A DNA stretch of 64,000 bases from Anodontia alba (Eukaryota > Mollusca > Bivalvia > Lucinida > Lucinidae), in the NCBI GenBank assembly GCA_964016985.1, contig OZ024821.1:14681211-14745210 (forward strand). The letters run 5' to 3'. Positions 28,801 to 40,225 of the stretch are shown one piece after another. A program made the position numbers and the translations under genes. The notes below the pieces were generated by a model. It saw only the letters and a program-made list of their open reading frames with translations. It was not told the DNA's origin and made no database searches. Positions within the stretch are counted from its first letter, which is position 1; every line of letters begins with the position of its first letter.

Positions 28801-29048
28801 CCATAACTCCCAAAATAATTGGCGGATTTTACCCTAAATTGAACTTGACCTGTATTTTATGATTATATACCGGTGTAAAAAGTTTCAATCCAATATACCA
28901 ATCCTTTCAAAAGGTATCGCACGGAAACCAAAAGTGTTACGTACGGGACGGACGGGACAGGACGGACGGGACAGGACAGACGTACGTACGGACAGCGGTG
29001 ATACTATATGCCCCCCACCCCCCTTTGAAAATGGCGGGGGCATAAAAA
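25834..29048 (+). mobile_element. Tandem-repeat element E8, complete, 3.2 kb
   Basis: CTAGAAA start, mini-hairpin TGTGTCA-GTA-TGACACA (25841-25857), subterminal ATGCCCCCGCC (25859-25869). Body of three unrelated minisatellites: about 90-bp units (26440-26890, AAGAATCCAAAAATAATGAG), about 150-bp units (26920-27990, GGGAGATAACTCC..CTCAATGTCCTCTAC) and about 155-bp units (28100-28930, GGGCCATAACTCCAAAAAT). Then a GGACGGGACAGGACGG tract and stem-loop 29007-29044 whose end GGCGGGGGCAT (29033-29043) is the exact complement of the 5' subterminal motif. Confidence 0.85.
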
Positions 29049-29050
29049 CA

Positions 29051-30145
29051 CTTTACAGGTGTCCTGAATTTGACATTTAGCCCCACCCCAAGGTATAGAC
29101 CCTGGGGTCTATGTCATCATAGAATGAAAGCCCACCCTCCAAGGTACCTATGGTCCAAACATGAATGCTCTCTTATTTATAGGATGTTGTTGAGATATGA
29201 ACTTTTGAAAAACTTCAACATACTGGACATGTGTCCAAAGTACACAGATTAGCCTGCCCTTTTGACCCCTAGCTCACCCCCAGGGCATGACCCAGGGGCA
29301 ACTCTAGCGTAGAGCTGGTTTAAGTCTGGGTAAGTACTAAGCATAACAAATTTCAATTTCCTAACATAAAAGGTACCAAGTTATGACCTCCAAGAGAAAC
29401 ATGGATGTAAATGTCAATGTAAAATCTGACCTGTTATACATTTTGTCCCTAGCCCAACCCCGGGGCAACACCCAGGGGCATTTCTAGCACAGAGTTGAAG
29501 GTAAGGTCAAGGTGTAATAAGTATACTTAATTTCAACTTCCTAGTGTAAAAGTACCTACATGTAAGTTTGACCTGTTAAACATTTTGACCCTTAGCCCTG
29601 TTATACATTTTGACCCTTAGCCCCACCCAAGGACATGACACAGGGGCAACTTACCACAGTTGAATGTTTAGGACTGGGTAAGCAGCATACCAAATTTCAA
29701 CTTTCAAGCATAAAAGGTACCCAAGTTTGACCTGTTAAATTTGACCCCTAGCTTCACCCCAGGGCATGACCCAGGTGCAACTCTAGCACAGGGTTAAATG
29801 TTTCGGTCTAGGTAAGTAGCACACCGAATTTCAATTTCCTAGCGTAAAAGGTGACCAAGTTATGACCTCCAAAACAAGAAAAACACAGACATAAATGTCA
29901 AGGTGAATGCAAACTTAAACACTGACCCCTAGTCCCACCCCAGGGCATAAACCAGGGGCAACTCTAGCACATAGATCAAGGTTCAAGTCTGGGTAAGTAG
30001 CATACCAAATTTCAACTTCCTACTATAAAAGGTACCGAAGTTATGACTCTGGTTACGAATGTGACATACACACATACAGACGTAACATCACAGCAAAATG
30101 CTATATGCCCCACTCATGCCTTCGGCAGGCGGGGGCATAAAAATG
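29051..30145 (+). mobile_element. Tandem-repeat element E9, 3' part
   Basis: About five units of 170-190 bp (CCCCAGGGCATGACCCAGGG..AAATTTCAATTTCCTA), a weak ACATACACACATACAGACG tract, and stem-loop 30104-30139 (TATGCCCC..GCCTTCGGCAGGCGGGGGCATA) followed by A5. Its 5' end is missing or displaced by E8. Confidence 0.75.
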
Positions 30146-30561
30146 AATATATGTATGTGTAATAACTTGCTGTAATAGGAATCGACCAAAATGCATAGGG
30201 TGCATGGTTCAGGTCATTCTGACAGGATGGCGGATATATGTAATGTTGGCATAGGTATCTCGACAAGGTTACAGACCAGTGTCACAAGTTGGTGAATGAA
30301 TGTCATTAGACATGTCACCAGTAAAAATTCTGATTCTGACAATCTTATAAAACATTGTGAGATGTGCATCTGCAGGCCTCTGTTCTACAGATCTCCATCC
30401 AAGGGTAATGAGCATGTCCAGGGACCATACTACTTATAATTTTGAGTGGTCATGCTTTTCTTCTTGATGTATTAGTTCAACTTTATTTATTGGTCTAGGT
30501 GTAGGGGCTCCACACAGGGAAGGTGTATCCCCTGGTCTCAAAATTCCACTGTAGTCTAAAC

Positions 30562-30774
30562 TAACCCTTATCCTGCTGAATAAATTAAGATGCCACACCT
30601 ATTTCTAATTTTCAGCCAATCAGATTACTTGATCCAGATTGTTGCTATAAATTCACATACTTAATGGCAAACAGCGTAGATCCAGATCAGTTGGCTTCTT
30701 CAGAAGCCAACTGATCTGGATCTACATTGTTTGCAAAGGCAGGGTATATCCAGGTTCAGCAGGACAAGGGTTAA
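30562..30774 (+). mobile_element. MITE family A, best-preserved copy
   Basis: CTAACCCTTATCCTGCTGAA and TTCAGCAGGACAAGGGTTAA ends. Perfect inner stem AGATCAGTTGGCTTCTTC / GAAGCCAACTGATCT (about 30676-30720). Confidence 0.95.
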
Positions 30775-30779
30775 TGGCT

Positions 30780-31250
30780 CATCATAGAAAATGCGCACAG
30801 AATGAATCTGGTTGCCTATAAATCAAAGAGTGAACAGAGTTATGAGAACATGCCCTAAACACCCCCTTCATTTTTTGATGATTGTAGAATTTAAAGATGT
30901 GATTTTTATTTTCTTTAATCTCGAGATTCTTATAGGTATTTAGTCAAATGTTTTAAAACATGCACAGAAAATCATTCTTGCAACAACAAAAAAAAAAAAA
31001 AAAAAAATATATATAGCCTGTTCTCATTTCTGTTCACTAGCTCTCATAACTCTGTTCACCCTTTTGTCACATTTACTATCATTAGAGCTGTAGATGAAGA
31101 AAACCAGTTTTGACTCAATTTTATGCATAAAAACAAAAAGTATCCCAAAATGCTAAATATTTAGTGGGTACCCTAAAAGAATCACTATAACCACTGACAA
31201 GCATATGAGTTAATGTAAACAGTATCGACAAATTAGAACAGTTCTAGTCT
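30780..31250. other. AT-rich spacer
   Basis: Contains a run of about 19 A then TATATATA at 30990-31016. A motif around 30830-30960 (GTGAACAGAGTTATGA..TGTCCTAAAC) recurs at 32950-33100. No coding signal. Confidence 0.5.
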
Positions 31251-31253
31251 AAA

Positions 31254-32896
31254 CAAGGCAGTCTGAAGGACAGCTATATCCCCCGCCACAGCATGACAAT
31301 GGAGCGGCCTCAAATTTCAAGGCTCAAACTGTTGGCCTTCAATTGTGACCCTGACCTTGAGTCTGCATTGTTGAGTTATGGGTTCTGCACATCATCTCAC
31401 TAAGGCGAAAATTTGACCCAAATTTAATAAATATCTTTCAAAGGGTTCAGGTGATATGGAGTGAAAATGAAATTCAAGGCTCAAACTCATGACCTTTAAC
31501 TGTGACCTTGATCTTGAATCGGCATGCTTCAGTTATGGGTTCTGCACATCGCCTCACTAAGGCAAACATTTAACCAAAGTTTCATGAAAATCTTTCAAAG
31601 GGTTCAGGAGATATGGAGGGAACAAGAAAGAGACAGATGACCTTCAATTGTGACCTTGACCTTGAGTATACATTGTTGAGTTATAGGTTAAACATATCAT
31701 CTCACTATGGCGAACATTTGACCCAACAAGGCAGTCTGAATGGCAATGGAGCGGCCTTGAATTTACCTTGACCTTGAGTCAGCATAGCTGAGTTATGGGT
31801 TCTGCACATCATCTCATTGAGGCAAACATAAATATTTGACCAACGTTTAAAGAAAATCCTTCCAGGGGTAAAGGAGATATGGAACCGACACCAAATTCAA
31901 GGCTCACTTGTGACCTTCAACTGTGACAGTGACTTTAAGTCCACAGGGCTGAATTATGGATTCTGCACATTGTCCCACTGAGGTGAACATTGACCAGGGG
32001 TAAAGGAGATACAGAGCGGACACAAAATTCAAGGCTCAAACCCATGACCTAGAACTGTGACCTTGGGAGTCTGCATGGTTGAGCTATGGGTTCTGCACAT
32101 CATTTCACTGAGGCAAACATTTGACCAAAATTAAAAGAAAATCCTTCCACGGGTAAAGGAGATATCGGGTGGACACGAAATTCAGGGCTCAAACTCGCCA
32201 CCTTGAATGGTAACCTTGTCCTTGAGCCCCCATGGCTGCGTTATGGGTTCTGCACATCCTCCCACAGGTGAACATTTGACCAAAGTTTAGAGAAAATCCT
32301 CCCAGGGGTAAAGGAGATACAGAGTGGACAAGACATTCAAGGCTCAAACCCATGACCTTGAACTGTGACCCTGACCTTGAGTCGGCATGGTTGAGTCACT
32401 GATTCTGCACATCATCTCACTAAGGTGAACATTTGACCAAAGTTAAAAGAAAATCCTTCCACTGGTATAGGAGATACAGAGTGGACACGAAATTCAAGGC
32501 TCAAACCTGTGACCTTGAACTGTGACCTTGACCTTGTGTCGGCATGGTTGAGTTTTGAGTTCTGCACATCGTCTCACTGAGGCAAACTTGACCAAAGTTT
32601 AAAGAAAATCCTTCCAAGGGTATAGGAGATATGGAGCGGACACGAAATTTAAGGTTCAAACCCATGGCCTTGACCTGTGACCTTGACCTTGAGTTGGCAT
32701 GGTTGACTTACGGGTTCTGTTCATCGACTCACTGGGGCAAACATTTGACCGAAGTTTAATGAAAATCTTTCAAAGGGTTCAGGAGATATGGAGCGGACAA
32801 GAAAGTGTTACGGAAGGTGGATGGACAGACAGACGGACAGACAAAGGCCATTTCTATAATCCCCCATCCGCTTTGCAGCGGGGGATTAATAAAATG
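31254..32896 (+). mobile_element. Tandem-repeat element E10 with TGACCTTGA-rich units, complete
   Basis: ACAAGGC start, imperfect mini-hairpin (31258-31274), subterminal ATATCCCCCGCC. About nine units of 120-160 bp (TTCAAGGCTCAAACCCATGA..TGACCTTGACCTTGAG..GGTTCTGCACATC), then GGACAGACAGACGGACAGAC and stem-loop 32857-32888 (TAATCCCCC..CGCTTTGCAGCGGGGGATTA). Confidence 0.85.
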
Positions 32897-33796
32897 CTCT
32901 TCATGTAAAATATGCATTGAATGTAATTGATTCTTATGATAATCGAGGAAATTTGAGTGAACAGAGTTATGAAAAAATGTCCTAAACAACCCATTCATTT
33001 TTAGGAGGTTGTAGAAATTAAAGATGTGAGTTTTATTTTCTTTAGTTTTGAGATTCTCATAGGCATTTAGTCAAATGTTCAAAACATACATACAGAAAAT
33101 CACTCCGGTAACAAAATATTGAAAGCAGAATTGCTCAGCCTTAGGTAAACGGAGCTAAGAGTTTCCAGGCTACTTTTCATACCAAAATTGCTCAACAGGC
33201 AGTCTCTCACAGGTTCCGAGTTGTTTCGCCCCCAAACCACTTCCCCCCTAGATGTTTTGCCCCTGGTTGTTTCACCCCCTGGTCATTTAGCACCCCCCTT
33301 TCACCCAATATACATTAACTAAATAACATTTACTAGCTATTTAGGTAATTTAACATCTCCTAATTTTTATTTAATCTTCTTTAAAAGACAGTAGGGAGAT
33401 AAGGCACCTTTATAAGGAACATTTACCCATTTACTCAGAGAGCTAAGCATGGCGTCTCATAAATGGGGCATTGGCACACAGCATTGACCCAGATCAGAGC
33501 CGCAGAATGTGACATCTGATTTTGGTCTACACTGTTTCCATTAAATACAGGAATTTCTATAAAACATTGTTATAGGGTCCTATTTAGCCAGTCGTTAGCA
33601 TATGAAAGATTTTCTTGACACAAAAGAAATGCCATTTATGACAAATTCACATTCCATTTACCTTTTACTGCTATTGTCCACTGACAATGTCAAAGGATCA
33701 ACCCACCGATTTAATACACTATTTTAAACAGGTAAATGAACTACTACTGTCCTTTCGACATCACTCGGAAAGATGTTTTTCGCTTGGCACCAGACC

Positions 33797-33975
33797 TGGG
33801 GCAATTGTAATCTGTAATCATAATTACTTGTAATCGATTACATTTTCTGAGTAATCACAAAGTAATCAGTAATCATGAATTTTCATGATTACAAGTAATT
33901 GTAATGTAATTGATTACATTGCAAAATGACCTGTAATCATGATTACTTTGTGATTACTTTATGATTACATTTTGA
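33797..33975. repeat. TAATCA/TGATTA-rich palindromic repeat
   Basis: More than a dozen TAAT-containing words (GTAATCA, TGATTAC, TAATCATGATTA, CGATTACA) in 180 bp, arranged as nested inverted repeats around CATGAATTTTCATG. Confidence 0.85.
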
Positions 33976-33999
33976 AACTGGCAGTGAAAATCCTAAATT

Positions 34000-34200
34000 G
34001 TTTTCTGTGAATAACAGAACAAAACTAGTGTATCTTAAATTAATAATATACAGTTCTGTTACTATGTTACAGTAATAAAAAGAAGTTATTGTTGCCGAAA
34101 AGCAGGTTGTATTTCAATGCACAATAGATGAAGAAAAATTAAGCACCAGTTTGTTTTTCATAAAGACAGAAAAGGAAATTAACTTGTTTGTTTTGTTGTT

Positions 34201-34232
<32 letters not shown>

Positions 34233-34555
34233 TCCCTAGCAAGACAATTAAATTGATAATCACTGGATATGGGTTGTAATTAACTTCTTTAGCTGTTTCC
34301 AAAATTACAAAGCTCTTATCATGTCAGATAATCTACTGCTATGCAGGCAGATCATTAATTTTGTTATTTCCACATCAGTTTGTCTGTTTTGCTAAGCCCT
34401 GTCTTAGACACGCAATTGTTTATTGTACCTGGATGGACTACCACATATATGTGCAAACTGTGAAGAAGGGTGTCGAAACAGTCTTTAATTATAGATAAGA
34501 GCTGGTCTGAAATATGCTGTAAATTTTTTATGCAATTTAACTCATAGGTAAAATT
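34000..34555. other. AT-rich spacer, nothing recognised
   Basis: Includes a T-rich GTTTTGTTTT stretch at 34190-34235. No gene or repeat family seen. Confidence 0.4.
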
Positions 34556-34559
34556 TTTC

Positions 34560-34905
34560 AGCTGACGACATTTGGAAATTTTTTTCTTATTTTTTTTATC
34601 CAGATATTAGGCTATGACACTTTGTGCCAAGTGACTCCTTAGGATACAATTCACATGAAATGCCAAGCCTTTTCCTGGGAAAAATAAAGAAAAAAAAATC
34701 CAAATGCCATCTGCTGAATTAGCCCTGAGAATGGTAAAGGTTACTAATCATTTCTTCCAGATCTATGCGCTGTATGATTATCATATTTATTCCATGGATT
34801 TCTGTCGGGAAAAAAGAAAAATATTTCAAAATGACGTCTGCTGAATTAGCCCAGAGAGTGGTAAAGGTTACAAATCATTTTTTCCAGATCTATGCGCTGT
34901 ATGAT
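34560..34905. repeat. CTGCTGAATTAGCCC hairpin repeat with 126-bp direct duplication
   Basis: GGCTATGACACTTTGTGCC..AAATGCCATCTGCTGAATTAG, then a duplicated block GGTAAAGGTTAC..CCAGATCTATGCGCTG (about 34733 and 34860). Same family as 35296-35490 and 9388-9475. Confidence 0.7.
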
Positions 34906-34959
34906 TACGGTAAATATCCTAAAAATTCGAACACTAAAGCGTCTGACAAAATGACATAT

Positions 34960-35028
34960 GCAAACAGTGTAGACCCTGATCAGACTGCTCCTGAAGGAGC
35001 AGTCTGATCAGGGTATACACTGTTTGCC
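34960..35028. mobile_element. Hairpin repeat C, near-perfect 69-bp palindrome
   Basis: GCAAACAGTGTAGACCCTGA..GACTGCTCCT and its reverse complement, one mismatch, around a 2-3 base loop. Confidence 0.93.
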
Positions 35029-35295
35029 ATTCCACTAAATATTTAAAGAAACTGCTGCATAAAAAGCAAAATTTAAGCAAAAAAAGTATGGAATAAAGTG
35101 TTCGAAATTTTAGGAAACTTACCGTATCATATTTATTCCATGGATTTCTGTCAAGCCTATTTTCTGGGAAAAATAAGAAAAATATTTCAAAATGTTGACT
35201 GCTGAATTAGTGGTAAAAGTTAATAATCACCTTTTTTACCATTTATGAATGTAGTGTACTTTTTTTTATGCATTTTAACGCTTTGGTAAAAATTT

Positions 35296-35490
35296 CTGCA
35301 GATGACATTTAGAAACATTTTTTTTTCAATTTTTTTCCCCCAGAAATTAGGCTATGACACTTCGAGCAAAGTGTCTCCTTAGGAGACAATGTGCATGTTA
35401 TGTCAAAGCCTTTTACTGGGAAAAATAAGAAAAAAAATCAAAATGCCATCTGCTGAATTAGCCCGGAGAGTGGTAAAAGTTACTAATTCA
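35296..35490. repeat. CTGCTGAATTAGCCC hairpin repeat, copy 3
   Basis: Same text as 34560-34745: GGCTATGACACTTCGAGC..GTGTCTCCTTAGGAGACA..CATCTGCTGAATTAGCCCG. Confidence 0.75.
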
Positions 35491-35506
35491 TGAATTTCTG
35501 TCAATA

Positions 35507-35580
35507 ACCCTCTCTCTCTCTCTCTCTTTCTATGTCTGTCTGTCTCTCCCTCTGTCTATCCATCTCTCTCTCTCTGCAAA
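35507..35580. repeat. (CT)n-rich microsatellite
   Basis: CTCTCTCTCT runs with TGTCTGTCTG interruptions; a second short run at 35800-35820. Confidence 0.9.
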
Positions 35581-36137
35581 GTCAATGAGATTAGTCATAT
35601 TTATTCCTGGGATTTCAGTCTAACATTTTATTCGTATAATTTCTCGCGAAATGATCAAAAGCTATTTCTTCCAGGGGATTTTATTTTTATTGTAAGTATT
35701 TCGCAAGAAGACTGCGGTGAGAAACAAACGGGAACTTCACTTTCTTTGCTGACTGTTGTAGGAGCATCCCAATTTTAGATCCAACTGAGGATAATCTCTC
35801 TCTCTCCCTCTCTCTCTCTTTGAACATGAAGTTCAACTATTATAAGAAAACTGTACCCTGCATATATCTTACCGTGATATTTCGCACTGAAATGATTTGG
35901 GTAAAATAAGTCAGTAATACACCTGTGGATACAAATCCGTTCAAACTGTCACGTAGAGCGCTTCGTCGTAAAGTGAATCATCGATCAATATAAAAATAGG
36001 ATGTTCATTCGTTGTAGGCGCGGTTTGTATCGGAAGGCGTGGCTTTCACATGACATCTACCTGTCATGCATCAGTCAATATTGGCGGGGTATCAAACAAG
36101 CCGCAATGCTAACAAATAGATATGGGCGCTCTTTTCA

Positions 36138-36365
36138 GTGGGGCAAATCATTGTTGAAAGACCAAGTCTTATTTTGGATGAACTGACAGACTGTTATGGT
36201 GGCAATAAGGATACAATGTTCATTAAATACGGGGCCTTCAGTAAAACTGCTGAAAAATTCAAAGTAAGTGTGAACACGGTTTCGAACATATGGAAGGAAC
36301 ATTGTTGTGGGATCTCCACACCGTCTGCCGGCGGCCATCGAGGCAGTTCCAAGAAATTTCATTAA
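36138..36365 (+). pseudogene. HTH-domain fragment, probable DDE transposase N-terminus
   Basis: Open frame of 75 residues: RPSLILDELTDCYGGNK, then FSKTAEKFKVSVNTVSNIW and KEHCCGIST. The middle reads as a helix-turn-helix of the kind at the N-terminus of IS630/Tc1-like invertebrate transposases (A..F.VS..TV..IW). No DDE domain follows, so either a relic or a first exon. Family assignment is from general pattern only. Confidence 0.4.
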
Positions 36366-36439
36366 TGTAAAACTGACAAACTGTTTCCCTATAGTTCACT
36401 TGTATTTGAAACATGATCGATAAAAAGTATTTCCGGTTG

Positions 36440-36620
36440 TAATCAACACTGATGACAATTGTGTCCCGCTTCACACAGGTAAAATATGGCTCCGCCCACT
36501 ATGAAGCTGGCTAATCGGAGCAATGTGTATACGAGCGTGTCAGTTGTTTTTGACAATCGAGAAAATTGTAAACAATGTCAACCAAGTTTGAACGGATTAG
36601 TGTCCACGTGTGTACTTTTA
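36440..36620 (+). promoter_or_regulatory. Possible promoter region
   Basis: Locally richer in CpG than its surroundings, with a GGCTCCGCCCAC GC-box-like motif (36488) and GGCTAATCGG, about 350 bp upstream of the first exon-like segment at 36933. Speculative. Confidence 0.2.
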
Positions 36621-36932
36621 GGCGGGGCACAACATAACCCTACAAGATTGTAAATTCGTCCAAAAAAGAATCAAATCATCATATGCATCCGCGCAGTGAT
36701 CAGTCTTGGCTATTCTATGTATCCAAAGCATCTTGAAGCGGACAGCAAAAACTCGAACAGACAGCGCAGATGCACTTGATGATCTCAGTATTTGCTTTTA
36801 GCACAAGTTGGTTTGTTGTTTTGACATATGTAACTATATTGATCAGCATGAAATATCTGATGTTGCAGTGTAATGATGACTTGTTAATTAATGTTACTGG
36901 TTGATCAATGTTATCAAATATTTCATACACAG

Positions 36933-37001
36933 GTAGCAGAAGAAGCAGAAGAAACATCGTTAGACTCCTTCCTGTTAGAGCCCCCTTCACTCACTCGAGA
37001 G
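36933..37001 (+). CDS. Unidentified exon-like segment 1
   Basis: Flanked by TTTCATACACAG and GTATGTTG. Encodes 23 codons in phase 0-0: VAEEAEETSLDSFLLEPPS then LTRE. Acidic, Pro/Ser-containing and similar in character to the segment at 37855 (both have LEPP followed by S or L). I recognise no domain. Could be exons of a transcription-factor-like or disordered protein, or chance. Confidence 0.4.
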
Positions 37002-37496
37002 GTATGTTGCATTTACTTAATTTGAGCCAGGTTCTGCGAAACGAATCTCTTGAGCGAATACAGTGAGAAACCATCATTATCATTATCATCATCATCAATA
37101 ATAACAACAGTAATTGTAATTGCTACATATATGTATACTACGCGCCTCGCCTATATCGCGGTCTGGATTTGTGCATCCCGACCAGCGCGTAATAACGGGA
37201 CTGACCTGTAATATAATGCAATATTTTATGGATCTAGAATAGGCAATTTAAACTGATAAGTGGGACATTTTACTTATCTATGCTGCAAACTTAGATTGGA
37301 AAAAAAAAATCAGTAGAATCGCTTCAGTGAGGTAGTTCTTTTGCACATAATAACAAAACTGACAAACCATCATCATTATCAAAGACACCAAGAGAGTAAA
37401 AGATAATAATACTAATAAGCAGTTATTTCACTTACATAAATATGTTGTTTTTTTTCTTGGATATTCATAAATCTGAATAGTTAACACGACTGACAT

Positions 37497-37741
37497 TAAC
37501 CCTTAAACTGCCAATCACAACAATTGTCGTCTGCTTTGTCATCTGCTTGTAATTTTACAAGTCATTTTTGCAAACAGTGTGGACCCAGATCAGACTGCTC
37601 CTTTAAGAGCAGTCTGATCAGGGTCCACACTGTTTGCCTGTATGCAAAAATAGGTTTGAAAAGTTTGCAAGAATATTCAGCAGACGACATAAACAGACAA
37701 CATTTTCAGATGCAGGTTTTCTAGGCACTTTAAGTGTTAAA
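37497..37741. mobile_element. MITE carrying hairpin repeat C
   Basis: TTAACCCTTAAACTGCC and GGCACTTTAAGTGTTAA-like termini; central palindrome at 37566-37640 (GCAAACAGTGTGGACCCAGA..GACTGCTCC). Confidence 0.8.
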
Positions 37742-37854
37742 GTAAAATTGTGGAAATTCAGCAAATGTTTTTAACATACATGTACTGTGATTCTGTTTCC
37801 TTTGGGCATTAAGATGCATTAAGATGGCAAAGGAGAATATTATTTTATTTTCAG

Positions 37855-37938
37855 GATGAAGTTCATGAGGTGTCCGTGATACTAGAACCACCTCTGTCAC
37901 CTTCTCTTGTACTGGAGACTGGGACTTTGGTACTCTCT
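37855..37938 (+). CDS. Unidentified exon-like segment 2
   Basis: Flanked by TATTTTATTTTCAG and a consensus donor GTAAGT. Encodes 28 codons in phase 0-0: DEVHEVSVILEPPLSP then SLVLETGTLVLS. Same phase and similar composition as the segment at 36933, which supports one gene. No family recognised. Confidence 0.45.
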
Positions 37939-37985
37939 GTAAGTTCTTTCAAGTATTTTGTAGGCAAAATAAGAGGTTTAGTTTA

Positions 37986-38264
37986 AGTGCAAATTTTAGT
38001 CAAATTTTATCTATTTTAGTGTTGATTGTTTATCAATCGACCCAAAGTTACTCAAGAGTCAATGTTATATTGCTGTTGTCCATGTGACTATCGCTGATCA
38101 ATTAAGTTAATTCATACAAATAGCACTTGCACCACTTTCTCTGTCATCTATTATACCGGAGTCTGGCACTTTTTTAAGTGCAAATTTTAGTCAAATTTTA
38201 TCTATTTTAGTGTTGATTGTTTATCAACTGACCCAAAGTTACTCAACAGTCGAAGTTATATTGC
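37986..38264. repeat. 190-bp direct duplication
   Basis: GTGCAAATTTTAGTCAAATT..GTTGATTGTTTATCAA..ACCCAAAGTTACTCAA occurs at 37986 and again at 38176. Confidence 0.9.
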
Positions 38265-38284
38265 TGTGTGCAAAATTTTCATCA

Positions 38285-39072
38285 AACTAAAGATGAATCA
38301 AATCAGTGATAAGGTTAGGAAATAATGAGGTCTTAAAAACTTAAACAAAAACTTTAACATTTTTAAAATTCTAAGGCTGTGACCTCGAACCCAAGGTCAT
38401 GGTCATGAGTGCTGATGGTGCTGATAAAAACTTTTGACCAGTATCTATCATGATATCAAATAGGAACTAAATCCATCGTGTAGTTTAGAAGTAATGAGAT
38501 CCTAAAAACTTTTGACATAAAATTTTAACATGAAAATTCTGTGACCTTGACCTTGATATGACCTAGGGTGGTGGGGATGGTACTGCGCAAAATTTTGGAC
38601 CAATATGTATCATCATACCAAAGATGAATCAAATCGGTGATAAGGTTAGGAATAATGAGGTCTTAAAAACTTTAACGAAAACTTTAACATTTAAATTCTA
38701 AGTCTGTGACCTTGACCTTAAGGTTATGGTCATGAGTGCTGACGGTCCTGATAAAAACTTTTGACCAGTATTTATCATGATACCAAATAGAAACTAAATC
38801 CATCATTTAGTTTAGAAGTAATGAGATCCTAAAAACTTTGACATAAAATTTTAACATGACCTTGTCATGACCTAGGGTGGTGGGGATGGTACTACTGCAC
38901 AAAATTTTGGACCAATATATATCATCATACCAAAGATGAATCAAATCAGTGATAAGGTTAGGAAAAAATGAGGTCTTAAAAACTTTAACATTTGTGGACG
39001 CCGACTCCGACGCCACGCCAAGGATAGTACAATAAATAGCTCTCCATGAACGTTGTTCAGGTGAGCTAAAAA
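38285..39072 (+). mobile_element. Tandem-repeat element, 3' part (E-39)
   Basis: 2.3 units of about 311-333 bp starting GATGAATCAAATC (38291, 38624, 38934), with TGACCTTGACC motifs, then a GGACGCCGACTCCGACGCC tract and stem-loop 39038-39067 (AGCTC..ATGAAC-GTT-GTTCAGGTGAGCT) followed by A. Same 3' end type as the insert in LINE A. Confidence 0.75.
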
Positions 39073-39441
39073 TGATATTTTCACACAGTGAAATGATATG
39101 GTATTTTCGCTAGTAAAAAATAATATGCTCATGTTATTTTCACTCCTCATTTTGCATGGCTTCGGTTGTCTTCATTGTTTGCCTAACAGATGCCAATCCC
39201 ATTTCGTTTCTTTGAACTCCACTAATTTCTCTATTTCTGAACAAAACTATCAAGTTCTTGGTATGCATTTTCTTTGTTAGAATGTAAGGAACATTTTGGT
39301 AACAAGATTATTTTGACTTGGTGATTTTTGTGTTTTTGTCTCCAGCATTTCACATGTTAAGCACTGAACATCGCCACTATGATGTTCATGATTTGTTTGG
39401 TGACGTTATGAAGTCAGAAATGCACGTTAACAATAAAATAT

Positions 39442-40066
39442 GAGGGTCCTGCAAAAAGTTTTGTCGCTGGGTTCGGATTACTTCAGTGCTATGTTTTATC
39501 AAACATATTTTTATTACAAACCTTCAAAGTATTTCTCCTTTACTGAAACACGTTTTTGTAACCTTTTTACCCAGTGGCGAAAAGCAGATAAATAGTCTTC
39601 TTTTGGTATCATTTGGAGACACTGATAAATAAAAGAGAACTTCTAGACCGTAAGACGTATACTTATTTCCAGAAAACATTTTCTTAAGCCTTGGAAATAA
39701 AAAGAAGTCACAGGGACTCAGGTTAGGTGAATAAGGTGGATGGTTTAAAACTTTCACCTTTTTCAGAAGCCAAAAAAGACTTAACAACCTCACACTTATG
39801 AGAAGAGGCATTGTCATGTAAATGGTGGACTCCTGACCATCCTTTGCTTGGTCATTTCTTATTGTAACAAGTAAATTGATCAGTGTATATGACTGCATCT
39901 ATTTCAATTTGAAATAACTCGGTCAGATGGAAAGCAATTTGAACGAAATAAACGGGTATCGTTAGCTATTCAACACACCATTCAAGTGCAGTGAAGCAGT
40001 TTAAAATATACCTGGGATAAAACCAAGGAAGCCTATTAGTGACAGAACTTTTTGCAGGACCCTCGT
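39442..40066 (-). pseudogene. Mariner-like element, deletion derivative
   Basis: Inverted ends GAGGGTCCTGCAAAAAGTT and AACTTTTTGCAGGACCCTC, next to TA. Between them, the minus strand encodes a transposase fragment with HPPYSPNLSPCDFFLFPRLK, which carries the third acidic residue region of mariner D,D34D transposases, with frame breaks on both sides. About 625 bp against about 1.3 kb for an intact element, so internally deleted and dead. Confidence 0.85.
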
Positions 40067-40075
40067 AAAAAAGAT

Positions 40076-40207
40076 AATTTACTCTTTTTCAATGAAAACC
40101 ATAAAAATTTTCATCTCGTGTAATGAAAACATTCAAATTTTCACTTGTGTTCCACACTCATGAAAATACTGATGTTTTCATTACACTCGATGAAAAAGAG
40201 TAAATAT
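40076..40207. repeat. Hairpin repeat (ATTTACTCTTTTTCA ends)
   Basis: ATTTACTCTTTTTCA at the left and TGAAAAAGAGTAAAT at the right, with GTAATGAAAACAT / ATGTTTTCATTAC inside. Confidence 0.85.
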
Positions 40208-40225
40208 TCTCTATTATTTTTTCAG

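Noticed and set aside
35940..36000. First exon of the HSD17B8-like gene on the minus strand
   Set aside because: No Met..KVALVTG-like frame ending in phase 1 at a donor was found here or elsewhere to the right of 22.3 kb.
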